Origin: Algoriphagus vanfongensis DSM 17529
Lineage (GTDB): Bacteria > Bacteroidota > Bacteroidia > Cytophagales > Cyclobacteriaceae
Reading direction: 5' to 3'
Length of the DNA stretch: 64,000 bases
Assembly (NCBI RefSeq): GCF_000429465.1
Contig: NZ_KE386906.1
Span: 62,001-126,000, forward strand
The position numbers and the translations under genes were made by a program. The notes below the pieces were generated by a model. That model had not been told where the DNA came from. It searched no databases and saw only the letters and a list, made by a program, of their open reading frames with translations. This document shows, one piece after another, positions 35,161 to 44,307 of this stretch (the stretch's first letter is position 1; every line of letters begins with the position of its first letter).

Positions 35161-35279
35161 TTTTTCCCTAGTCAAAAAGCTTGAAATTTGCTAGGAAAGC
35201 TACTTTTTTGAAAAGAATTAAGTACTTCCTCTTACAAATTTTAGATAAATATTTCATAATTAATTAGCTAAGTCTCTGT

Positions 35280-35298
35280 GACTGAAGGGGCGAAGCTG
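35280..35298 (+). promoter_or_regulatory. Leader motif, copy 2 (ops-like candidate)
   Basis: GACTGAAGGGGCGAAGCTG differs at one position from the copy at 16946-16964. It lies about 120 nt downstream of the palindrome promoter and 17 nt before the start of the first gene of locus 2. Flanking bases are not conserved between the copies, so selection on this core is implied. Confidence 0.5.
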
Positions 35299-35314
35299 GC
35301 TAGTGCTACCAAGA

Positions 35315-36625
35315 ATGAGTAATATGTTGAGACCGTTTGAAGAAGTGAAAATAGCAGTCATTGGTCTAGGCTATGTAGGCCTTCCTCTGGCGGTAGAGTT
35401 TGCGAAAAAGTTCCCTGTTGTAGGGTTTGATATTGATCAAAAGAGAGTTAACGAACTGCAAAAAGGGAAAGACAATACGTTAGAAGTCGATGATGAATTA
35501 CTTGCTTCGGTTCTTCAAGAAGATCTTGCCGGAAAGCCTACTGGCCTACTACCCACATTCACTGACCAAGACTTGTCAGACTGTCAGGTTTATATTGTAA
35601 CTGTCCCTACGCCAACTGATAGACACAATAGACCAGTACTGACTCCGATGCTAAAAGCTTCCGAGAACATTGCGAAATTTTTAAAAACAGGGGATGTGGT
35701 CATCTATGAATCTACTGTATATCCTGGGGTCACAGAGGATGAATGTGTGCCAGTTTTGGAGAATATTTCTGGCCTTACCTATAACGAGGACTTTTTTGCA
35801 GGCTATTCTCCAGAGCGAATCAACCCTGGTGACAAGGAACATACCGTAGCTAAAATATTGAAGGTCACCTCTGGAAGTACTCCAGAAGTTGCAGAGTATG
35901 TGGATCAGTTATACAAAACAGTTATTACAGCTGGGACTCACAAAGCCTCTTCGATCCGAGTAGCCGAAGCGGCAAAGGTGATCGAGAACTCCCAACGTGA
36001 TATCAATATTGCTTTTGTCAATGAGCTTTCGAAAATCTTTAACCTATTGGGAATAGATACCCAAGAAGTGTTAGAAGCAGCTGGAACGAAATGGAATTTT
36101 CTGAAATTCCGACCAGGATTGGTTGGTGGTCATTGTATTGGGGTTGACCCTTTTTACTTGGCACAAAAAGCTCAAGAAGTGGGCTATCATCCTGAAATCA
36201 TTTTGGCAGGCCGTCGGCTAAATGACTCCATGGGCAAGCATGTCGCCACAGAAGTGATCAAGCTCATGATGCGGAAAGATCTGAAAGTGATTGATTCCAA
36301 GGTGTTGATTCTAGGCTTTACCTTTAAAGAGGATTGTCCGGATGTCCGAAATACGCGTGTGATTGATATTTACAAGGAACTGAAGTCCTACGACATGGAA
36401 GTGGATGTCTTCGATCCTTGGGCCAATCCAGCTGAGGTTAGGCATGAATATGGGATTGATATCATTTCTGGAAGCAAAGAGCCAGAGTTAGGTGATTATT
36501 CTGCGGTGATTTTGGCAGTTGCTCACAAAGAGTTCAAAACATTGGCCATCTCTAAATCAGAAAGTCAAGTTGTCTTTGATGTGAAAGGATTTCTTGAAAA
36601 AGATAGGGTGGATGCTAGATTATAA
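35315..36625 (+). CDS. UDP-N-acetylhexosamine 6-dehydrogenase (WbpO/TviB-type)
   Basis: A 436-aa nucleotide-sugar dehydrogenase. NAD site [34 protein letters not shown]; active-site lysine/asparagine block [21 protein letters not shown]; catalytic Cys274 in [17 protein letters not shown]-terminal [15 protein letters not shown]. These motifs match the WbpO/TviB group, which makes UDP-GalNAcA or UDP-GlcNAcA. The ATG at 35315 is preferred; a GTG at 35303 and an ATG at 35324 are alternatives. First gene of the second locus. Confidence 0.92.
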   Translation: MSNMLRPFEEVKIAVIGLGYVGLPLAVEFAKKFPVVGFDIDQKRVNELQKGKDNTLEVDDELLASVLQEDLAGKPTGLLPTFTDQDLSDCQVYIVTVPTPTDRHNRPVLTPMLKASENIAKFLKTGDVVIYESTVYPGVTEDECVPVLENISGLTYNEDFFAGYSPERINPGDKEHTVAKILKVTSGSTPEVAEYVDQLYKTVITAGTHKASSIRVAEAAKVIENSQRDINIAFVNELSKIFNLLGIDTQEVLEAAGTKWNFLKFRPGLVGGHCIGVDPFYLAQKAQEVGYHPEIILAGRRLNDSMGKHVATEVIKLMMRKDLKVIDSKVLILGFTFKEDCPDVRNTRVIDIYKELKSYDMEVDVFDPWANPAEVRHEYGIDIISGSKEPELGDYSAVILAVAHKEFKTLAISKSESQVVFDVKGFLEKDRVDARL

Positions 36626-36709
36626 ATGAGTTTGTCCCGAAAGAGTATTATTTAGATATATTTCTATTTTTGGGTGGTTTTAGTATTAAAATTTTAAATA
36701 ATAGTATAA

Positions 36710-37537
36710 ATGCTTTCGAAGTATTTTAAAATCGCCATCGTTTCGGTGGTTGTTGTCTTGAGTTTGTTTTCCTGTGTGTCAAATAAGAAGGTGATCTACA
36801 TGCAAGAATTAGAGGATAGTACAGGCCCTTTAAAAGAGTCAAGCGTCAAATACCCTTATCAGCCAGAGGAATATTTACTTCAGGTAAATGACATCATAGA
36901 AGTGAATATCAAAACAACTGATCCGGATTTGAATAGATTACTTTCCTCAACCTTTAATGACCAAAATGGGAATCAAATGGCAGGAGGAGGCCAAAGTGCA
37001 GGAGATGTTTTTTTTATGAATGGATATTCTTTGGACGAACAAGGGCAAATTGAACTCCCGCTTATTGGAGAAGTAAAACTAGACGGAATGACTATAGATG
37101 AAGCTAAGGTCGTTGTCGAAAATGAAGTTAAAAAATACGTTAAGGAAGGCGAGTATTTCGTCAGAGTGCGATTGGGAGGTGTGAGATTTAGTGCTCTTGG
37201 TGAGTTTAATAGTTCAGGTAAGTTCACAATCCTCCAAAACAGAGTAACTATTTTTGAGGCGATTGCCTTTGCGGGAGACCTGAGCAGATTAGCCAAAAGA
37301 AATGAAGTGCTTTTGGTGAGACAATATCCAGATGGTACGCAAATACACAAAATTGATCTTCTTGATAGAGATCTTTTAACTACCGAATTTTATTGGTTGA
37401 AGCCTAATGATTTAATTTATGCTGAACCTATGAAAGTTCGTGAAATTGGAGCAGGTAGTTCATTGGTTGAGACTTTGACGCTATTGACTACCTCAATTAC
37501 AGCTATTACACTTATACTAACTCTTGTCAATAATTAA
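36710..37537 (+). CDS. Wza-type polysaccharide export lipoprotein
   Basis: A 275-aa lipoprotein: signal peptide with LFSC lipobox (Cys near residue 22), Poly_export domain (LLQVNDIIEVNIKTTDP, GYSLDEQGQIELPLIGEV), an SLBB domain (VRLGGVRFSALGEFNSSGKF onward) and a C-terminal hydrophobic segment (about 248-272) that would cross the outer membrane. This is the short, usual Wza type, in contrast with the 880-aa version of locus 1. It is paired with wzc 6 nt downstream. Confidence 0.93.
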   Translation: MLSKYFKIAIVSVVVVLSLFSCVSNKKVIYMQELEDSTGPLKESSVKYPYQPEEYLLQVNDIIEVNIKTTDPDLNRLLSSTFNDQNGNQMAGGGQSAGDVFFMNGYSLDEQGQIELPLIGEVKLDGMTIDEAKVVVENEVKKYVKEGEYFVRVRLGGVRFSALGEFNSSGKFTILQNRVTIFEAIAFAGDLSRLAKRNEVLLVRQYPDGTQIHKIDLLDRDLLTTEFYWLKPNDLIYAEPMKVREIGAGSSLVETLTLLTTSITAITLILTLVNN

Positions 37538-37543
37538 GTAAAT

Positions 37544-39931
37544 ATGAGTTTTGACTCCGAAGAAAAAGAATTTTTTAGCGAAGACAGTTCGTTTGATATC
37601 AAATCCGTGATCCCTAAAATCATTAGGGTCTGGCCAATTATCTTGGTCTCAGCTTTTTTGTTTCTAATAGGCTCTTACGTCTATACAAGAATGAGCACGC
37701 CGATGTTCAAAGTTTCGGGCTTGTTTTTTATTAAAGACAACGATAGTCAATTTTCATTATTTAATGGTCCGGCAATTGATGGATCTGTAAAAAATGGTCT
37801 AGTAAATGAAATTACCATCCTAAAGTCAAGACCTATAGCAGAGGCAACTTTAAGACAACTTGACTTTAATACTGAGTATTATTCAAGAGGGACGTTTATT
37901 AACACCGAGCTTTACATCAATACACCAATTCTCGTAGAAGTTAACTGGAAAGAACCTCAAATTTTGCAGGGTCTTGTGACCATAAGATGGAAGAATGAAA
38001 AGGAATTTGAAATTTCCTTTGAGGATAAAGAATATAGCAAATATCTTCCAGACGGCTCTAAAGCAAAAATGGAGATATTGCCTGAGCCCAAAAACTACCC
38101 TTTTGGGGAGTGGATTCAGACTAATAATTTCACAATAAAAGTTACTAAAACCAGTGTGGAGCCAGAAGGGGAGGTTTTGGTTAAGTTTAGAGATTTAGAA
38201 TCATTGATAGGGGAATATTCTAATAAATTGATGATTCAGAATGCTCAAAAAGAGGGCTCAATACTTGAGTTGGGACTGAGCACACCTAGTGTAAGAAAGG
38301 GAGAAGTTTACATCAATAAGTTGATGGAAACGTATTTATTTTTGGAGTTAGAAGAAAAAAATCAGATTGCTTCCAACACAGTGAATTTTATTGACAGCCA
38401 AGTAGCAGGCGTCTCAGATAGTTTAAGGCAATTTGAAAATCAACTTCAAACATTCCGATCTTCCAATAAGATTTATAATCTCGAATCCGAAAGTTCTTCA
38501 GTTTTTAGTCAACTTACTGAACTTGAAAATCAATTAGGGCAGGAGGAGTTTAAAAGGAACTATTACAGGAATTTAGGAGGATACCTGATCAGAGAACAGT
38601 ATAGTGACCTCGTAGTTCCTTCTGGGATTGGTATTGATGATCCTATCCTAAACTCTTTGATTTCAAATCTGATGGAATTGCAAGTAGAAAAGTCAAGACA
38701 ACTTGCAACTCTTACTGAGCAGGCTCCTGTGGTCCAGGCTTCAAACAATAAAATTAGAGAGCTAAACAAATCCATACAAGAGGTCTTGAAAAATGTTGAT
38801 AGTAACTCAGCACTTTTGATCGAGGACTTGAAAAATAGGATAGAAAGTATAGAGAGTTCGTTTAGAGACTTACCAGAGACCCAACAAAATCTAATAAGAA
38901 TTCAACGGCAGTTTGCATTAAATGAGAATATCTATAATTACCTGATGGAAAAAAGAGCCGAGGCTGCTATCACCAAGGCTTCTAATAAGGCTGAAAATAA
39001 AATAATTGAGCCAGCATCAGGGGGATATTTAACTAGTCCAATTCCTATTAGAAACTATACTCTCGGGATATTTGCAGGAATAATGATTCCGATCCTTATT
39101 GTATTAATCAGAGAATTAACTCGCACAAAAATAGAGGATGTATCTTATTTGGAGCGAAAATTAAGAATCCCCTTGTTGTCTACCATTCTTTACAATAAGA
39201 AAAAATCAAATCTAGTGGTATTGGAACAAGGCAAGTCAGGGCTTGCAGAAGGCTTTAGGTCGCTACGGGCAAACATCAGGTTTATTTCTCCAAATGAGAA
39301 GCAGCTCACTGTGATGGTTACCTCGACTATCTCTGGAGAGGGCAAGACATTTTGTGCAATGAATTTAGCATCAGTTTATTCACTTACGGGTAAGAAAACG
39401 ATACTAATTGGTTGTGATATGCGTAAACCTCGAATTTTCAATGACTTTGGAATCACTAATGATGTTGGGTTATCTACAGTTTTGAGTGGTCAGATCGGAT
39501 GGAATGAGGCAATCAAACAATCAAAGTATGACAATCTGGATATAATGGTCTCTGGACCAACTCCTCCAAACCCTGCTGAATTGTTGTTTACCAAGGAATT
39601 TGAAAACTTGATCACTACTTTAAAAGAAACCTACGAGGTAGTGATTTTGGATACACCACCAGTAGGCCTTGTTAGTGAGACATTAGATTTATTGCCTTTT
39701 GTTGACTTGACTTTGTTTGTTTTCAGACAGAATTATAGCCAAAGAAGCTTTGTAGAGGCACTGAATGGGTTGAAGCTTAATAAAGGGATGAAGAATTTGT
39801 ATGCAGTTTTTAATGGAGTAGATGGCAGTAAAGTGACATATGGGTATGGATATACTTATGGTTATGGGTATGGCTACTATGAAGATGACAAGCCGCAAAA
39901 ATATTCGATCCTGAAAAAAATATTTAAATGA
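37544..39931 (+). CDS. Wzc-type tyrosine autokinase / polysaccharide co-polymerase
   Basis: A 795-aa protein. Wzz domain with membrane helices near residues 30-48 and 505-525; a coiled-coil periplasmic region (about 280-470) between them; then a cytoplasmic BY-kinase with Walker A ISGEGKTF (Lys601), Walker A' LIGCDMRKPR and Walker B VVILDTPPVG. The last 30 residues are a Tyr/Gly tail (roughly ten tyrosines) that would be the autophosphorylation cluster. It controls polymer length and export with Wza. No Wzb phosphatase is visible. Stop overlaps the next start (ATGA). Confidence 0.95.
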   Translation: MSFDSEEKEFFSEDSSFDIKSVIPKIIRVWPIILVSAFLFLIGSYVYTRMSTPMFKVSGLFFIKDNDSQFSLFNGPAIDGSVKNGLVNEITILKSRPIAEATLRQLDFNTEYYSRGTFINTELYINTPILVEVNWKEPQILQGLVTIRWKNEKEFEISFEDKEYSKYLPDGSKAKMEILPEPKNYPFGEWIQTNNFTIKVTKTSVEPEGEVLVKFRDLESLIGEYSNKLMIQNAQKEGSILELGLSTPSVRKGEVYINKLMETYLFLELEEKNQIASNTVNFIDSQVAGVSDSLRQFENQLQTFRSSNKIYNLESESSSVFSQLTELENQLGQEEFKRNYYRNLGGYLIREQYSDLVVPSGIGIDDPILNSLISNLMELQVEKSRQLATLTEQAPVVQASNNKIRELNKSIQEVLKNVDSNSALLIEDLKNRIESIESSFRDLPETQQNLIRIQRQFALNENIYNYLMEKRAEAAITKASNKAENKIIEPASGGYLTSPIPIRNYTLGIFAGIMIPILIVLIRELTRTKIEDVSYLERKLRIPLLSTILYNKKKSNLVVLEQGKSGLAEGFRSLRANIRFISPNEKQLTVMVTSTISGEGKTFCAMNLASVYSLTGKKTILIGCDMRKPRIFNDFGITNDVGLSTVLSGQIGWNEAIKQSKYDNLDIMVSGPTPPNPAELLFTKEFENLITTLKETYEVVILDTPPVGLVSETLDLLPFVDLTLFVFRQNYSQRSFVEALNGLKLNKGMKNLYAVFNGVDGSKVTYGYGYTYGYGYGYYEDDKPQKYSILKKIFK

Positions 39932-40677
39932 ATAAAGTAGAAGTTTTTTTGGATAAGTTGGATTTCAAAAAGAGAAGAAAACTCATCCGCCTGGTTAATC
40001 GATTTAGGACTTTTGGTAAAACACAAAACCTCAATTTTTTAGCTGTCACGTATAAAACTGATAAGTGGGGAAAGCATTTTTATACACAACATTATAATTT
40101 TCATTTTGAGAAATTCCGAAATAAGAAGTTTAAACTTCTTGAGATTGGGATTGGAGGATATGATAATCCAACTCAAGGAGGAGGTTCTTTAAGAATGTGG
40201 GAAAGATACTTTTCGAAAGCTGAAATCTTTGGTTTGGATATTTATGACAAGACTCTACTTGAGGAAGGTAGAATTAGTATTGTCAAAGGGAGTCAAGTTG
40301 ATAAGCCATTGTTGGAAAACCTCTCGAAAAAAGCTGGTGGATTCGAGATTATTATCGACGATGGAAGTCATATGAATGAACATATTATCGACACGTTTCA
40401 AATTTTGTTCCCTCTTCTTAAAGAAGGAGGAATTTATGCAATTGAAGACATACAGACTTCCTATTGGCCTGAATATGGTGGCAATAGTGGAGAACCAGAT
40501 GAATTGAGTACCGCAATGGGCTATTTTAAATCACTAGTTCATGGATTAAATCATACAGAATTCAAAGATTCGGATAGAAAACCTTCCCCGTTTGAGCAGC
40601 AAATTTCATCCATTCACTTTTATCACAATTTGATTTTCATATATAAGGGGACTAACCCTTATGTAGATAAGGCATAG
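39928..40677 (+). CDS. SAM-dependent O-methyltransferase, MycE/macrocin-like
   Basis: A 249-aa protein with a Rossmann fold: LLEIGIGGYDNP SAM loop near residue 70, ...IFGLDIYDK acidic loop, and EIIIDDGSHMNEHIIDTFQILFPLLKEGGIYAIEDIQTSY (about 140-180). That last block is characteristic of metal-dependent sugar O-methyltransferases such as MycE. The likely target is a hydroxyl of a sugar in the second polysaccharide. It overlaps wzc by four bases. Confidence 0.82.
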   Translation: MNKVEVFLDKLDFKKRRKLIRLVNRFRTFGKTQNLNFLAVTYKTDKWGKHFYTQHYNFHFEKFRNKKFKLLEIGIGGYDNPTQGGGSLRMWERYFSKAEIFGLDIYDKTLLEEGRISIVKGSQVDKPLLENLSKKAGGFEIIIDDGSHMNEHIIDTFQILFPLLKEGGIYAIEDIQTSYWPEYGGNSGEPDELSTAMGYFKSLVHGLNHTEFKDSDRKPSPFEQQISSIHFYHNLIFIYKGTNPYVDKA

Positions 40678-40688
40678 ATTATATCTAA

Positions 40689-41408
40689 ATGAGTTTTGTT
40701 CTATTGCTTACAGCTTCCATTAGCCCTTATCCATCAGATGATACAAGAGGGAGAATTAATCCTAAAGATCGTGAAAGAGATTATTTTAAGGCTACTAAGT
40801 ATTATTTGTCTAAGGGGTTTAAAGTAGTCTTTGTTGATAATTCCAATACTAAATCTGATATGATTGTAGCATTGGGAAATGAATATGGGAATCTGGAATA
40901 TCTTCATTTTGAGACAAAAAGGAGTTATTTGGGGAAATCACACGGTGAAGTGGAAATCATGCAATACGCAGTAGAAAACTCCGTGCTTCTCTCTAAAGTT
41001 GATTATTTAATTAAAATCACTGGAAGATATTTGATCAAGAATATTTCGGAAGTTCTTCTTCCTACAAATCAGATGCGGGAGGAGTTATACATAAACCCCA
41101 CTAGAAATTTGAGGTGGGCAGACTCCCGATTGATGATGATGCGGAAATCATACTATTTTAATTATTTTATTCCTACTGCCGAAAAGTTCTTAGATGAATC
41201 AAAAAAGGTATATATGGAAAATGCATTTATTAAAAGTATGTTTTTTTTCCTACTTGATGGAGGTGAACTTCACCTGTGGCCCGCTTATCCTGCTTATGAT
41301 GCCTATGATGGTACTTTCAATGAGAAGGTGTCTTTTGGATTTTTGAAACGGGTGAAATATAATCTCTATTACAAATTTAAAAAATTTGCCTTCAAGCATA
41401 GGGCTTGA
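40689..41408 (+). CDS. Putative glycosyltransferase, unassigned family
   Basis: A 239-aa protein I cannot assign firmly. It has an alternating strand/helix N-terminal half (SFVLLLTASISPY, KVVFVDNSN, DYLIKITGRY) that looks like a GT-A-type nucleotide-binding fold and a C-terminus rich in aromatic and basic residues. KITGRY is reminiscent of a motif in some LPS-modifying transferases. It is located between a methyltransferase and an ABC exporter in the same run. Function by context only. Confidence 0.55.
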   Translation: MSFVLLLTASISPYPSDDTRGRINPKDRERDYFKATKYYLSKGFKVVFVDNSNTKSDMIVALGNEYGNLEYLHFETKRSYLGKSHGEVEIMQYAVENSVLLSKVDYLIKITGRYLIKNISEVLLPTNQMREELYINPTRNLRWADSRLMMMRKSYYFNYFIPTAEKFLDESKKVYMENAFIKSMFFFLLDGGELHLWPAYPAYDAYDGTFNEKVSFGFLKRVKYNLYYKFKKFAFKHRA

Positions 41409-41414
41409 GTTATT

Positions 41415-43217
41415 ATGAAACTTAGCGATAAGGTCATTACCAAGTATTTCAGGCATTTTGCCTTTTTCTATTCCTATCTAGGATACCGATCCTTTCTATT
41501 GATATCCTTCAGTATTTTTGTTGGTTTATTGGATGGCTTTGGACTAGCCATGTTCATTCCGGTTTTTCAGCTAGCCGCCAATGGAGGAGAAATGACCTCT
41601 ACTGAGTCCATGGGTGAGCTTCAGTTTTTATTGGATTGGATCAAAACGGTTGGCTTGCCTGTTAATCTCAATACAGTAATAGTGGTGATGATTGTACTTT
41701 TTGTACTGAAGGCTATCCTGAAGTTTATGGATGGGTGTTACAAGATCAAGCTTCAAAATCACTTTGTAAAGAAGCTGCGTAATCAGCTTGTCGATGGATT
41801 GAGTTCATTGGATTACAAAAATTTCCTAAATCTTGATTCTGGTAAAATCCAAAATGTCCTAGGAGCTGAGGGGATTAAACTCACCTATGGATTTTTGGCA
41901 TATTTCAATTCGGTGCAGCATGCGGTGTTACTTTTGGTATATATTGGTCTTGCAATGCTGTCCAATTTTGAATTTGCAATTTTGGTAAGCATTGGGGGAT
42001 ACTTGTCTAATTATGTGTTTAGGTTTTTATTCAAAAATACCGAAATAGCATCAGTAGGGCTTTCTAATTTAGGTCATACCTACCAATCTTACTTAGTTCA
42101 GTCTGTTTATAATTTTAAATATCTCAAGGCTACGGGCTATTTTTCTTCTTATAAAAACAAATTGAAGGATATTATTGACAAAATTGAATTAACCCAAAGG
42201 AAAATAGGTGTTTATAATGCTATCATGTCTAGCGCAAGGGAGCCTATGATTCTTTTGGTTGTGGTACTCATTATTGTCATCCAGGTCCATTACTTAGGTG
42301 GGTCTATTGCTACAATCATGCTCAGCTTGATGTTTTTGTATAGAGCGCTTAACTATATAGTGACTTTACAAGGGAGTTGGCAAGGATTCATTTCCAACAT
42401 AGGAGGGCTTCGAGCTTCTGTAGACTTAATAGATGAGTTTGATAATGGAAAAGAGTACTTCAATTCTGATCCAAGCATTGAAAAAATTAATTCCCTTACT
42501 CTCAAAAATGTAAGTTTTGCATACCCCAATGGATTTGAAGTACTTAAAAACATTGATTTGGAATTGGCGCCCCTTCAGACATATGCATTTGTTGGTGAAA
42601 GTGGTAGCGGTAAAACCTCTCTTGTAAATCTCCTCATAGGTCTTTTAAGTCCTTCTGCCGGTCAATTAAATGTCAACGAAACGAATAGATCTGATATTAA
42701 CTTAGCTTCTTACAGAAAAAGATTTGGATATATAACTCAGGAACCCGTCATTTTTAATGATTCGATTTTCAACAACATCACATTATGGGCTCCAGATACT
42801 CCTGAAAATCGACAAAGATTCCAAAATGCTGTCAAGTTGGCCAAACTGGAGAATTTTCTGGAAGATTTGCCAGAAAAAGAGCACACTAGACTAGGAGATA
42901 ATGGGATATTAATTAGTGGAGGGCAAAAACAACGTGTGTCAATAGCTAGAGAGTTGTTTAAAGATGTTGATATATTGATTTTTGATGAAGCTACTTCTGC
43001 GTTAGATTCGGAAACGGAGCGTCAAATTCAAGATAACATCGATCTTTTGATGGGGAAATTCACAATGGTGATAATCGCCCATAGACTGAGTACGGTGAGG
43101 AAGGCAGATGTGATTCATCTAATGTCTAAAGGAGAAATATTGGAGTCAGGCAGATTTGAAGAGTTGCTAGAAAACAATTCACAGTTCCGAAGAATGGTAG
43201 AACTTCAGGAATTTTAA
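41415..43217 (+). CDS. ABC exporter (fused permease-ATPase), PglK/MsbA-like
   Basis: A 600-aa half-transporter: six membrane helices in residues 15-310, then an ATPase with Walker A GESGSGKTS, Q-loop ITQEPVIF, signature LISGGQKQRVS, Walker B ILIFDEATSALD and H-loop IIAHRLSTV. Homodimeric transporters of this kind flip lipid-linked oligosaccharides (PglK) or lipids (MsbA). Because no Wzx is present in the second locus, it is the best candidate flippase there. Confidence 0.9.
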   Translation: MKLSDKVITKYFRHFAFFYSYLGYRSFLLISFSIFVGLLDGFGLAMFIPVFQLAANGGEMTSTESMGELQFLLDWIKTVGLPVNLNTVIVVMIVLFVLKAILKFMDGCYKIKLQNHFVKKLRNQLVDGLSSLDYKNFLNLDSGKIQNVLGAEGIKLTYGFLAYFNSVQHAVLLLVYIGLAMLSNFEFAILVSIGGYLSNYVFRFLFKNTEIASVGLSNLGHTYQSYLVQSVYNFKYLKATGYFSSYKNKLKDIIDKIELTQRKIGVYNAIMSSAREPMILLVVVLIIVIQVHYLGGSIATIMLSLMFLYRALNYIVTLQGSWQGFISNIGGLRASVDLIDEFDNGKEYFNSDPSIEKINSLTLKNVSFAYPNGFEVLKNIDLELAPLQTYAFVGESGSGKTSLVNLLIGLLSPSAGQLNVNETNRSDINLASYRKRFGYITQEPVIFNDSIFNNITLWAPDTPENRQRFQNAVKLAKLENFLEDLPEKEHTRLGDNGILISGGQKQRVSIARELFKDVDILIFDEATSALDSETERQIQDNIDLLMGKFTMVIIAHRLSTVRKADVIHLMSKGEILESGRFEELLENNSQFRRMVELQEF

Positions 43218-43226
43218 TATTTTTTT

Positions 43227-44303
43227 TTGATTCGCATCTTAGTATCAAATACGGAGTTACCCAGCAAAAAAATTGGGAGTTGGACCAACAGGATATCCAA
43301 GTTGATTCAAGAAGAGCCACTATTTTTTGATTTTATACTATCCCCAACCACCAGTCCTACCAATTCCCATTTCAATTGTGTAAAGAAAAAATGGCTTCCC
43401 CATTTTCCTAGGAGGTTTAGATCATGGGAAGTATTAAATAACCAGGCAGGTCAATTTGTAAAGGCCTTTAAATCACTTTCTCTAGGTACTCAGCCAGTAC
43501 AAGTGTTGGTAATGGATGACCTTGTCTTGTTAGAAGCATTTGCATTACTCAAGTTGAGAGGGCATGACTTTAATTTAGTTTATTCATTTCATGGGCACTC
43601 CTTTCTTTTTCCCGATAGCTGGTCTTCCATGGTGAATCAGGTTCTTTTTCTAACAAGCTTGGGGTATATGGAGACTTTCCAAAGGCATGAGGTATTCACT
43701 CCGCTGGTCTCAATTGTAGGAAATGGAGTCGATTCTAATTTATTTTTTCCACTTTCATCAAAAGAAAAGGCCATCCGTAAGCGAGAATTGGGCTTTGCTG
43801 ATGATTCATCAATTTTAATTTGGCTTTCAAATAATCGCCCTAAAAAAGGGTTTCACTTATTTCAAAAGTTAGTTGAAAAGCTGCTCATAAAGTATGAGAA
43901 ATTAGAAGTGCTGGTGATTGGAACTAAACAAGAAGGTTTAGAAGATAGTCCGAGAATTCATTGTTTGGGCAAGATTGCTAACAAGGATCTTCCTAAATAT
44001 CTTCAGATAGGTGACTTCTACACTTTTACATCCTTATGGAAAGAAGGATTTGGCTTATCACTGGCTGAAGCAGCGAAATGTGGGAATCAAGTAATTGCGT
44101 CAAAATCCGGTGGAATTCCTGAGGTAGTTAAAGGCTTGCCAGGTGCGATCCTAATAGATCAACCTAATCAATTAGAGGCTTGGGAACAGGGTTTTAACTT
44201 GGCTTGGTCCCGTCGGAATGATTTTGTTCCAGATCCATCATCCCTTAGGGATTTCCACGATCTGGAGGATTGGAAAAATAAATATTTGGCGGCGTTGAGA
44301 TAG
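43227..44303 (+). CDS. Family 4 glycosyltransferase
   Basis: A 358-aa GT-B enzyme with TTG start (MIRILVSNTELPSKK). Second half shows WLSNNRPKKGFHLFQKLVE and the EX7E motif in KEGFGLSLAEAAKCGNQVIAS, with GGIPEVV. No ATG precedes the first strand. The donor is unknown. It is 4 nt ahead of an AsnB-type gene. Confidence 0.88.
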   Translation: MIRILVSNTELPSKKIGSWTNRISKLIQEEPLFFDFILSPTTSPTNSHFNCVKKKWLPHFPRRFRSWEVLNNQAGQFVKAFKSLSLGTQPVQVLVMDDLVLLEAFALLKLRGHDFNLVYSFHGHSFLFPDSWSSMVNQVLFLTSLGYMETFQRHEVFTPLVSIVGNGVDSNLFFPLSSKEKAIRKRELGFADDSSILIWLSNNRPKKGFHLFQKLVEKLLIKYEKLEVLVIGTKQEGLEDSPRIHCLGKIANKDLPKYLQIGDFYTFTSLWKEGFGLSLAEAAKCGNQVIASKSGGIPEVVKGLPGAILIDQPNQLEAWEQGFNLAWSRRNDFVPDPSSLRDFHDLEDWKNKYLAALR

Positions 44304-44307
44304 CTCT

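Noticed and set aside
36631..36672. TTTG ... TATTTTTG as a separate promoter for the wza-wzc genes
   Set aside because: The spacing between boxes is about 30 nt, well outside the usual 19-21 nt, so an internal promoter is not supported.
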